A DNA stretch of 64,000 bases from Arcicella gelida (GTDB taxonomy: Bacteria > Bacteroidota > Bacteroidia > Cytophagales > Spirosomataceae): positions 1 through 64,000 of the forward strand of contig NZ_JAYGIL010000021.1 in assembly GCF_034931025.1 (NCBI RefSeq), given 5' to 3'. The notes under the pieces are model-generated. The model ran no database searches, was not told the DNA's origin, and saw only the letters and a program-made list of their open reading frames with translations. The position numbers and the translations under genes were made by a program. Positions 54,570 to 63,400 of the stretch are shown piece after piece (position 1 is the first letter of the stretch; the number at the start of each line of letters is the position of its first letter).

Positions 54570-55505
54570 ATGAATTGGATAAAAAAAGGTCTCATCTACA
54601 AGCCCGATGGTAAATTTGGTTGGAATCAAACACATGCACATGTGCTTTGTGCAGATACCAGTTTCGAGGATAAATTACGTATTCATTATTCTACACGTGA
54701 TGAAAAAGGAAGATGTATGGCTTCGTTTCTGGACTTAAATCCGAACAATTTATCAGAAGTACTTTATGTTCATGACAAACCTACTTTAGCCTTGGGCAAA
54801 GCAGGAACTTTTGATGATTGTGGAATCATGCCTACATGGTTTTTGAATCATCCAAATGGCGAAAAATGGCTTTATTACATCGGTTGGACGGTCAGAAACA
54901 CCATTCCATATCATAATTCGATTGGCATTGCAAAAAGTACTGATGGTTTGAACTTTACAAAAATGTTTGAAGGACCAGTAATTCATACCATTGCTACAGA
55001 ACCGCTTTTTAATGGAAGTTGCTGTGTTTTATTTGATAAAGGACTTTTTAAAGTGTGGTATCTAAATTGTACAGATTGGTACAATGCACCAGATGGCAAA
55101 ATTGAACCTTGTTATCATCTAAAATATGCAGAATCAATTGATGGAATTAATTGGGTTCGTCAAGGGAAAATTGCGATTGACTATAAAGATGAAGTTGAGG
55201 GCGGTATTTCAAGACCAACCGTACTGATTGAAGATGGCATTTACAAAATGTGGTATTCATATAGAGCAATTGACGATTATAGAACTAATACCGAAAGAAG
55301 TTATAGAATTGGCTATGCTGAATCTCTGGATGGAATCAATTGGACAAGACTAGACGACCAAGTAGGAATTGATATTTCTGAGAGTGGTTGGGATGCTCAA
55401 ATGATTGAGTATCCATTGGTCATTAATCATCAAGGAGAAAAAATAATGTTTTATAACGGAAATGGCTTTGGTGCAAGCGGTTTTGGTTATGCTGTATCAA
55501 AATAA
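54570..55505 (+). CDS. GH43/GH32-like five-bladed beta-propeller protein (cytosolic)
   Basis: A 311-aa protein without a signal peptide, made of repeated YAESLDGINW or AKSTDGLNF blades typical of five-bladed propeller proteins in the GH43/GH68/GH32 clan and their inactive relatives. Catalytic acids of GH43 cannot be assigned with certainty. Cytosolic placement inside a polysaccharide operon makes a glycosyltransfer or binding role likelier than degradation of polymer. The gene lies 4 bp after the acetyltransferase. Confidence 0.7.
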   Translation: MNWIKKGLIYKPDGKFGWNQTHAHVLCADTSFEDKLRIHYSTRDEKGRCMASFLDLNPNNLSEVLYVHDKPTLALGKAGTFDDCGIMPTWFLNHPNGEKWLYYIGWTVRNTIPYHNSIGIAKSTDGLNFTKMFEGPVIHTIATEPLFNGSCCVLFDKGLFKVWYLNCTDWYNAPDGKIEPCYHLKYAESIDGINWVRQGKIAIDYKDEVEGGISRPTVLIEDGIYKMWYSYRAIDDYRTNTERSYRIGYAESLDGINWTRLDDQVGIDISESGWDAQMIEYPLVINHQGEKIMFYNGNGFGASGFGYAVSK

Positions 55506-55517
55506 ACATATCAAAAA

Positions 55518-56339
55518 ATGATAGATGTAGAAAACTTCAAAAAAACTGGTTACCAGCTTATTAAAGGACTCTTCACAGTCGAAGAAATCGACCAAATCAG
55601 ACAAGATGCCAGCAATATTTTTTTAAATCAAATGCGGTATCTCAACTATCCAATTGATAATATTAGCTCGGACGAGGATTTCAACAAATTATTGTTCCAA
55701 CTTTTTGAGGAGCATCCAAATAGATTAATTGCTAGTGGAAAACATATCCAACATTTAATTTCCCTTCATAGACTTTCTTTAGACGAACGTATCATAAGTA
55801 ATCTACAAAAATTGGGTCTTCAAGTTCCTAATATTTGTACTCGTCCTGTTATGTTTTTCAACGCCAAAAAACTCGCTAAAAAGCAAGTTTACTGGAAAAC
55901 TGACGCTCATCAAGACTGGAGAAGTATGCAAGGCTCATTGAACTCGATGGTTGTTTGGGTAGCTTTAGCAGATATTGATATATCACTTGGTGCTTTAGAA
56001 GTAATTCCAGAAAGCCATAAACTAGGTTTACAAACTACCGAAATGGTTGATTCTTTTGGGCTTATTCCAGATGATTTAGTGCAGAAAAATCAGTTTGTTC
56101 CTATCGAAGTACGCAAAGGAGATGTATTATTTTTCTCTTCATTATTAATTCATCAATCTGGCGATAATTCAACAGAAAACGGTATTCGTTGGTCATGTCA
56201 TTTTAGATATAATGATTTATCCGAAAATCAGTTTATCGAACGTGGCTATCCGCATCCTTATGTGTATTATCCAAATGCAGATTTAATTACGCCAAACTAT
56301 CCCCAACTTGAAGATGTTACTAATTATTTTCAATCATGA
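55518..56339 (+). CDS. Phytanoyl-CoA dioxygenase (PhyH) family protein in the polysaccharide operon
   Basis: A 273-aa cytosolic Fe(II)/2-oxoglutarate oxygenase. The iron triad is H131 and D133 in DAHQDWRS and H212 in IHQSGDNS; R224 may bind 2-oxoglutarate. It is not closely similar in sequence to the PhyH protein at 27.5 kb beyond the shared fold. Its TGA overlaps the next ATG (ATGA), so it is coupled with the GT2 gene. In some surface-polysaccharide clusters related oxygenases hydroxylate sugars or lipid carriers; here the substrate is unknown. Confidence 0.85.
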   Translation: MIDVENFKKTGYQLIKGLFTVEEIDQIRQDASNIFLNQMRYLNYPIDNISSDEDFNKLLFQLFEEHPNRLIASGKHIQHLISLHRLSLDERIISNLQKLGLQVPNICTRPVMFFNAKKLAKKQVYWKTDAHQDWRSMQGSLNSMVVWVALADIDISLGALEVIPESHKLGLQTTEMVDSFGLIPDDLVQKNQFVPIEVRKGDVLFFSSLLIHQSGDNSTENGIRWSCHFRYNDLSENQFIERGYPHPYVYYPNADLITPNYPQLEDVTNYFQS

Positions 56340-57364
56340 TTGAAACAAAACAAGCTGAAAATATTGAAGTAAGTGTTTTTATTACGGTTTACAATCACGA
56401 AAAATTTCTGAGAGAGTGCCTCGATAGTCTTGTTAGTCAAATAACTAATTTCAATTTTGAAATCGTCATCGGCGAAGACTGTTCTCCTGATAACTCTCGT
56501 GCCATTGTCATTGAATATGCTAATAAATATCCAGAATTAATTGTTCCTATTTTATATGAAGTAAACCAAGGTTCAAAAAAATGTCCCGGGAAAGGGAATT
56601 TTACCAATACATTTTATCAATGCAAAGGAAAATACATCGTTCATATAGAAGCTGACGATTATTTAATCAATAATCATAAACTTCAAATACAGTATGATTT
56701 TTTAGAACAAAACCCTGAGGCATCTGCCTGTTTTCATAACGCCATTATGTCGTATGAAGATGGAACAGGAAGACCAAACACCAATATCAATCCTCCAGAT
56801 CAAAAAGAAAAAATCTATCCTGAAGATTTTCTTAGCCAAAAAGAAGTTTGGTTCATGGCAACTGCCAGTGTGATGTTCAGGAGAAATCTGATTGGCGAAA
56901 AGTTTCCAGATTGGTTTTTGCAATCAAAAAGTGGCGATATTCCTTTGTATTTAATGTTATCAAACAAAGGTTATATTGGTTATATTCCTGACGTAATGTG
57001 TGTTTATAGAAGGCATTTGAGTGGAATGAGCTACACTGATAGCAATTTAGATGAAGTATTTATTAAAAACAGAATGTTTATGTATTCTAATGTTGATAAA
57101 GAACTAAACTTCAAATACAATCATTTGATAAAACCCATTTTAGGCGAATATTATTTATTACTTACCAATGTTTTTAAGCTTAAAAATCAGTATTTTCAAA
57201 GTATTTATTTTGCTTTTATTTCTTTGTACTTAACAAAGCCCAATTCAAAAAAACATTTAAAATCTGTTTTTCAAGACTTTATTATTCCAACACGTTTGAT
57301 GAAAGTTTATGCCAACGTAAAATGGAGATTAGAAACTTTATTCAGTAAAAAAGCCTCTCAATAA
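56336..57364 (+). CDS. Family 2 glycosyltransferase
   Basis: A 342-aa cytosolic or membrane-associated transferase with an inverting GT-A fold. The start VSVFITVYNHEKFLRECLDSL, followed by EIVIGEDCSPDNS and the metal-binding HIEADDYL (DxD-type), is standard GT2. The C-terminal ~70 residues are helical and basic. It overlaps the PhyH gene by four bases and is the last gene before a strong terminator. It is the only classical GT2 in this operon, so other sugars must be added by enzymes encoded elsewhere. Confidence 0.9.
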   Translation: MIETKQAENIEVSVFITVYNHEKFLRECLDSLVSQITNFNFEIVIGEDCSPDNSRAIVIEYANKYPELIVPILYEVNQGSKKCPGKGNFTNTFYQCKGKYIVHIEADDYLINNHKLQIQYDFLEQNPEASACFHNAIMSYEDGTGRPNTNINPPDQKEKIYPEDFLSQKEVWFMATASVMFRRNLIGEKFPDWFLQSKSGDIPLYLMLSNKGYIGYIPDVMCVYRRHLSGMSYTDSNLDEVFIKNRMFMYSNVDKELNFKYNHLIKPILGEYYLLLTNVFKLKNQYFQSIYFAFISLYLTKPNSKKHLKSVFQDFIIPTRLMKVYANVKWRLETLFSKKASQ

Positions 57365-57384
57365 TGTTGAGAGGCTTTTATTTT
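57349..57384 (+). terminator. Terminator of the polysaccharide operon
   Basis: Perfect 13-bp arms (57349-57361 and 57367-57379) overlapping the GT2 stop codon, with a TAATG loop and T-run on plus. The A-run/T-run pair also suits the convergent minus-strand gene. Confidence 0.88.
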
Positions 57385-57398
57385 GGAGTATTTCGTAA

Positions 57399-58664
57399 TT
57401 ATGTTTTTTGCTTTTTCTTCTTCGCTGCTGGGAATAAAACATTATTCAAAATCAAACGATAACCTGGCGAATTAGGATGCAAATTCAAATCGGTTGGTTC
57501 TTCGTTTACATAATGTCTATAATCTTCGGGGTCATGTCCGCCATAAAAAGTCCAAAAGCCTTTTAAGAAAGTACCGTGAATATAACGAGCTTCATTTAAC
57601 GAACGATTTTCGCCTAATACAATTACTTCTGGTTTCAACAATTCTTTTTTGTAAGAAGTAGTCTGTCCCATAAAACCATGAATTGTAGTTTCATGATTTT
57701 GTGTCAACATTGTAGGAATTGGATCCCACTTAGCAGAAAATTGAAAAAGATTGAAAAAATCATTTTCCTCTCCTACTGGTCTTGACTCATTTGTATAAGC
57801 CTCAATATTCGAAAATTCAACTACTTGTGGATGAAAAATCAAACCAAAATTTTGAAAGGCAAAAGTCTTAGAAAAATCTAATTTAGCATCCGCATTTCTA
57901 TCATAACCGTCTCCATCATAAAAAGCATCCACAATATCAATTCCTTCAGCAGCTAAAGCAATGTCATACGTATCGGTTGCTGTACACATCGCAAACATAT
58001 ATCCTCCACCAGCTACAAATTCTTGAATTTTTTTAGCTACGCCCAATTTCAATTGAGATACTTTATCAAAGCCAAATTTTTGGGCATTCTTTTTATCTTC
58101 TCGCAACTGAGCTTGATACCACGTTTGTCCACTCTGATTCAAAAACTTGCCCATCTGACCTGTAAAATCTTCATGATGAAGGTGAAGCCAATCATATTCT
58201 GGTAGTTTACCAGTCATTACTTCATCATCAAAAATCAAATCGTAAGGAATTTCAGCATAAGTCATTGCTAAAGTAACGGCGTCGTCCCAAGGTTGGGCAG
58301 TTTTAGGTGAATAAACGGCTACTCTTGGCGGTTTTTGAAGTTTTACAACATCCATATTTACATCTGGACTACTAACTTCTGCTCTGATTTGCGAAGCTTG
58401 TCCTTCAGAAATTACTTCATAGCTTACTCCTCGAATAATCAATTCATTTTCAAATTTCTGAGCTTGTGGAAACATAAAAGCACCACCACGGTAGTTCAAA
58501 AGCCACTCTACTTCTGTATCATGTGTTTTAAGAATCCAATAAGCTATTCCGTAAGATTTTAGATGGTTTTTCTGCGTTTCATCCATCGGAATCAGAATCT
58601 GAGAAGCAAACAAGCGACCAGTAAACGTTAAGAATATGATAAACGGAAATAATAGCCTTTTCAT
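57399..58664 (-). CDS. Secreted protein of the family often labelled asparagine synthetase B
   Basis: A 421-aa exported protein with a Sec signal (1-20, ending LFAS). The family pattern is SQILIPMDETQKNHLKSYG, then VEWLLNYRGGAFMFP and LHLHHEDFTG, with GGGYMFAMCTATDTYDIALAAEG, which hints at a glutamine-amidotransferase-like or flavodoxin-like core. Automated pipelines name homologues asparagine synthetase B, yet no asparagine synthetase domain is visible and the protein is exported. The motif EPTDLNLHPNSPGYRLILNNVLFPAAKKK ends it. A role is not known. Confidence 0.72.
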   Translation of the reverse strand: MKRLLFPFIIFLTFTGRLFASQILIPMDETQKNHLKSYGIAYWILKTHDTEVEWLLNYRGGAFMFPQAQKFENELIIRGVSYEVISEGQASQIRAEVSSPDVNMDVVKLQKPPRVAVYSPKTAQPWDDAVTLAMTYAEIPYDLIFDDEVMTGKLPEYDWLHLHHEDFTGQMGKFLNQSGQTWYQAQLREDKKNAQKFGFDKVSQLKLGVAKKIQEFVAGGGYMFAMCTATDTYDIALAAEGIDIVDAFYDGDGYDRNADAKLDFSKTFAFQNFGLIFHPQVVEFSNIEAYTNESRPVGEENDFFNLFQFSAKWDPIPTMLTQNHETTIHGFMGQTTSYKKELLKPEVIVLGENRSLNEARYIHGTFLKGFWTFYGGHDPEDYRHYVNEEPTDLNLHPNSPGYRLILNNVLFPAAKKKKQKT

Positions 58665-58822
58665 TGGTGAAGTTATTTAAGTTCTCTGAACTAAATTTGT
58701 TATTCATAAACGATAAACGAATTTAGTATATTATTAGTGCTAATCACAATCCTGATTAGCTAAACATACTTCGTCTTGATTTATTTTGGTTTCAAATCGA
58801 ATCCGTTTCAATATCCACAACT

Positions 58823-60064
58823 ATGAATTTATTAGAAAATATTCGTGAGGGATTACGCTCTATCAGGGCAAATATGCTAAGAACCACCCTTACCGCTTTA
58901 ATCATTGCCATTGGTGTAACCGCATTGGTTGGAAGCCTCACTGTAATTGATGGTATTCAAAGCTCAGTAAATAATAGCTTTGCAGGCTTAGGAGCTAATG
59001 CTTTTGACCTTAGAAACAGAGATATTTTCAAAATCAGAAAAGACGGCGAAAAAGAAAAGAATTATCCACAAATTGATTATCGTGAAGCAAAAATGTACAA
59101 AGAAAAATTTGGACATTCAGCCATTATTGGATTGAAAGTAAATGTTAGTTTTTCGGTTGAAGTAAAATATGAATCGAAGAAAACTAATCCAAATTCAAGA
59201 GTAATAGGTACAGACGATAATTTTATGGATATAAAAGGCTATAAAATTGACAAAGGAAGAACTTTCTCAGCTAATGATTTACAATATGCGGTAAATGTTT
59301 GTATTATCGGTACTGATATTGTTGATCAACTTTTTGAAAAAAACACAAACCCAATTGATAAAGAAATTAATATTCTTGGACAGAAATTTAAAGTAATCGG
59401 TTTATTAGAGAAAAAAGGTAGTATGATGGGTGGCGGAGATGATAGAGTAATTTTTATGCCTTTAGAAACTGGCAGAAAAATGGCTCAAGGAAAAACCCTT
59501 ACTTTTGATATTGTTACTTCTGTTCCCAATATAACCGATATTGATAATGTAATTGAAGAAGCTAGAGGAGTAATGAGAATTATCAGACAAGACCAAATTG
59601 GTGAACCCGATTCATTTTCAATAGAACGTTCAGATTCATTAGCCAAACAATCTGAAAGTATTACTGGAATTTTAAGAGTGGCAGGTTTTGGAGTAGGTTT
59701 TATTACTTTGCTAGGTGCAGCCATCGCCTTGATGAACATTATGCTAGTTTCAGTAACAGAAAGAACACAAGAAATTGGTATCAGAAAATCATTAGGTGCC
59801 ACACCATATCTAATCCGGTTACAATTTCTGATTGAAGCCGTTGTAATTTGTATATTAGGCGGTTTAGGAGGCATCTTTTTAGCCATCTTGATTGGTAATC
59901 TATTTGCACAATTATTAATGGGCGGTACTGCAAGTTTTATAATGCCTTGGTTCTGGATGTCAATCGGAATTGGTGTTTGTGTTGTAGTAGGATTATTTTC
60001 TGGAATTTACCCTGCATACAAAGCTTCAAAACTAGACCCAATAGAATCGCTAAGATATGAATAA
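58823..60064 (+). CDS. ABC transporter permease, FtsX/MacB type
   Basis: A 413-aa inner-membrane protein with an N-terminal helix (about 19-44), a periplasmic MacB-like domain (about 45-285), and three C-terminal helices (about 285-405). FtsX-type conserved segments: MLRTTLTALIIAIGVTALVGS at the start, ERTQEIGIRKSLGATP and GLFSGIYPAYKASKLDPIESLRYE at the end. The matching ATPase is not adjacent. Such permeases move peptides, lipids or drugs, or act as mechanotransmission subunits. Divergent from the secreted protein gene. Confidence 0.92.
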   Translation: MNLLENIREGLRSIRANMLRTTLTALIIAIGVTALVGSLTVIDGIQSSVNNSFAGLGANAFDLRNRDIFKIRKDGEKEKNYPQIDYREAKMYKEKFGHSAIIGLKVNVSFSVEVKYESKKTNPNSRVIGTDDNFMDIKGYKIDKGRTFSANDLQYAVNVCIIGTDIVDQLFEKNTNPIDKEINILGQKFKVIGLLEKKGSMMGGGDDRVIFMPLETGRKMAQGKTLTFDIVTSVPNITDIDNVIEEARGVMRIIRQDQIGEPDSFSIERSDSLAKQSESITGILRVAGFGVGFITLLGAAIALMNIMLVSVTERTQEIGIRKSLGATPYLIRLQFLIEAVVICILGGLGGIFLAILIGNLFAQLLMGGTASFIMPWFWMSIGIGVCVVVGLFSGIYPAYKASKLDPIESLRYE

Positions 60065-60159
60065 TTTTTTTTCATTTTTATCAATCTTATAACCAATCTA
60101 GTAATCAGAAACTTACAAGAACACTTACAAAAAAGTTTCAGATTAATTAAATGTTAAGG

Positions 60160-60190
60160 TTGTGTAGTCCAAAAACATCACTTATCTTTG
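60160..60190 (+). promoter_or_regulatory. Promoter of the tRNA-Leu gene
   Basis: TTGTG (60160-60164), then an 18-bp spacer and TATCTTTG (60183-60190): a textbook Bacteroidota -33/-7 pair, 22 bp ahead of the mature tRNA 5' end. Confidence 0.85.
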
Positions 60191-60212
60191 CATCAAGTTT
60201 GAGAAATCAAAT

Positions 60213-60296
60213 GCCCAGATGGCGGAATTGGTAGACGCGCTGGTCTCAAACACCAGTGTCTTCACTGGCATGCCGGTTCGACTCCGGCTCTGGGTA
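60213..60296 (+). tRNA. tRNA-Leu(CAA)
   Basis: An 84-nt class II tRNA. The acceptor arms GCCCAGA and TCTGGGT pair, with G1-T72 a wobble; the D arm has TTGGTAGACGC; the anticodon loop CTCAAAC gives anticodon CAA, reading UUG; a long variable arm (TGTCTTCACTGGCA) follows; the T arm has GGTTCGACTCC. CCA is not encoded, so it must be added after processing. A terminator hairpin follows. Confidence 0.97.
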
Positions 60297-60305
60297 CTTG
60301 TCAAT

Positions 60306-60337
60306 AGCCTGACTACTTTATGTAGTTAGGCTTTTTT
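60306..60337 (+). terminator. Terminator of the tRNA-Leu gene
   Basis: Eleven-bp arms (60306-60316 and 60322-60332) with a short loop, one mismatch, and a T-run to 60337. Confidence 0.82.
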
Positions 60338-60360
60338 GTTTTACTACAATTTGTATTATA

Positions 60361-60403
60361 AAACAGCCCTCAAAACAAATGTTAAGAGGGCTGTTTTTAT
60401 TTT
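60361..60403 (-). terminator. Terminator hairpin of metH
   Basis: Perfect 11-bp arms (60361-60371 and 60386-60396) with a 14-nt loop, between the tRNA terminator and the metH stop. T-rich runs occur on plus and, less strongly, on minus. Confidence 0.65.
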
Positions 60404-60436
60404 ATTAATAATTTTCGGGATGGAATCCCGAAGTAC

Positions 60437-63400
60437 TTAATCATAATTCAACACAGGTGCCAACCACCTTTCAGTATCTTCTAAACTCATGTTTTTACGG
60501 TTTGCATAATCTACCACTTGGTCTTTGGCTATTTTGCCTAATCCGAAATATTTACTATCTGGATGCGAAAAATACCAACCACTCACAGAACTAGCAGGAT
60601 ACATGGCAAAACTTTCTGTCAGGATAATTCCTAATTTTTCTTCGGCTTGCAATAATTCAAACAAAGTTGCTTTTTCGGTATGGTCTGGACAAGCTGGATA
60701 ACCAGGTGCTGGACGGATACCATCATACTTTTCTGAAATCAAATCTTCTGTACTCAGGTTTCCTTCATTTGAATAGCCCCAGAATTCTTTACGAGTACGC
60801 TCGTGCATTAATTCAGCAAAGGCTTCTGCCAAACGGTCGGCAAGGGCTTTTACCATGATAGAATTATAGTCATCATGGTCACGGTCGTACTTTTCAATTA
60901 AGGCTTCAATGCCAATCCCAGCAGTAACAGCAAATGCTCCGATATAATCTTGTTCGCCAATACTTTCTGGTGCAATAAAATCACTCAAGCAAAGGTTTGG
61001 CAAATGTGATGCTTTTTGTCCTTGCTGACGAAGATTATGAAGCACTTTTGGATTTTCTTCATTCTTGGTCACAAGATATTCTTTATGAAGATGAACGCCA
61101 TGTTTTTCACAAGGAATTTCTCGGATTACCTCTTCAAAATCTGACAAAATAATATCGTCTTCATTTGAATTAGCTGGATAAAAACCAACCACCGCACGAG
61201 CCGTCAACAATTTATTATCAATAATTTCTTTCAATAAAGCTTGAGCATCATTGAATAATTTACGAGCCTCCGCTCCTACTACTTCATTATCAAAAATCTT
61301 TGGATACTTCCCAGATAATTGCCAAGTAGAGAAAAATGGAGTCCAGTCGATATATTTGGCAATTTCGGCTAAATCGTAATTATCGAAATAACGATTTCCT
61401 AAAAAAGTAGGCTTCTTTGCTTTGAAATTTGTCCAATCAATTTTGTCTTTATTCAACCTTGCCTTTTCAATCGGCACATAGTTTTTATCTTTTTGACGAC
61501 TGGCGTGGTCAGTTCTCATTTGAGCGTACTGAGCTTTAATTTCGTCAAAAATCTCTTCTTTGGTTTGCTCACTTTGCATCAATCTACCAGCCACAGGCAC
61601 ACTTTTAGACGCATCCAACACGTGAATTACTGGCCCAGAATAATGTGGGTCAATTTTTACAGCCGTATGAATTCTTGAAGTAGTTGCACCACCAATTAGC
61701 AAAGGCAATTTAAAACCTTGACGCTCCATTTCTTTGGCAACACCCACCATTTCATCCAATGAAGGCGTAATCAAACCCGAAAGTCCGATAATATCTACAT
61801 TATGTTTTTTGGCTTCTTCCAAAATCTTCGGTGTTGGTACCATTACACCTAAATCAATGATTTCGTAATTATTACAACCCAACACAACGCCCACGATATT
61901 TTTACCAATATCATGAACATCTCCTTTTACAGTTGCCAACAAAATTTTACCTGCGGAAGAACTTTCACCTACTTGTTTTTCTGCTTCAATGTAAGGCAAC
62001 AAGTATGCTACCGCTTTTTTCATCACACGAGCAGATTTTACTACTTGTGGTAAGAACATTTTTCCTTCTCCGAACAAATCTCCCACTACGTTCATACCGT
62101 CCATTAGTGGTCCTTCAATTACATGCAAAGGTTTTTCTACTTGCTGACGAGCCTCTTCAACATCTTGGTCAATAAATTCGGTTAAACCTTTTATCAAAGC
62201 GTGTTCCAAACGTTTTGATACGGGTAAATCTCTCCAAGCATTATCAATTACTTGTTCTTTTCCTTTTGATTTTACGGTTTCTGCAAAAGTTACTAAACGC
62301 TCAGTAGCATCGTCTCTACGATTCAACAATACGTCTTCGCAAAGCTCCAACATATCTTTTGGAATATCATCATACACGCCCAACTGACCAGCATTTACGA
62401 TACCCATGTCCATTCCAGCTTTGATGGCGTGATACAAAAATACCGTGTGCATCGCTTCACGAACTGGTTCGTTTCCACGGAATGAGAAAGAAATATTTGA
62501 AACCCCGCCCGATACTTTGGCGAATGGAAGATTTTCTTTAATCCAACGAGTAGCATTAATAAAATCGACAGCATAGTTGTTATGCTCTTCCAAACCTGTG
62601 GCTACTGTAAGAATGTTAGGGTCAAAAATGATGTCTTCTGCTGGGAAGCCTACTTCGTCCACCAAAATTCGGTATGCTCTTTCACAAATTTCGATTCGTC
62701 TTTCATAAGAATCAGCCTGACCTTGTTCATCAAAAGCCATGACAACAGCCGAAGCACCATAACGTTTTACTTTCTCTGCCGATTCTCTAAATTTTGTTTC
62801 GCCTTCTTTTAGTGAAATTGAGTTTACGATAGATTTCCCTTGAACACATTTCAAACCTGCTTCGATTACTTCCCATTTCGAGGAGTCAATCATAATTGGC
62901 AATTTGGCAATGTCTGGTTCAGCCATCAATAAATTCAAGAAGGTTTTCATGGCTTCAACGCCATCAATCATTCCTTCATCCAAGTTTACGTCGATTACTT
63001 GCGCACCACCATCTACTTGTTCACGGGCTACAGCAATAGCATCGTCGTATTTTCCTTCACGCACCAAACGAGCAAATTTCTTTGAACCCGTCACATTACA
63101 ACGTTCGCCAATGTTGACAAACATCGTATCTTCTTTGATAATCAAAGGCTCTAAACCAGAAATAATTTGGTCATTATTCGCTTCTGGCAATTGGCGAGGA
63201 GGATATTTTGCAGCTACTTCAGCAATGGCTCTGATATGTGCTGGCGTAGTTCCGCAACAGCCACCAATGATATTCATAAAACCATGTTGAAGAAAATCTT
63301 CTACAATCACAGCCATTTCAGCAGGCGATTGGTCGTACTCTCCCATTTCGTTTGGCAAACCTGCATTCGGGTGAGCCGACACCATAAATGGTGCTTTGTC

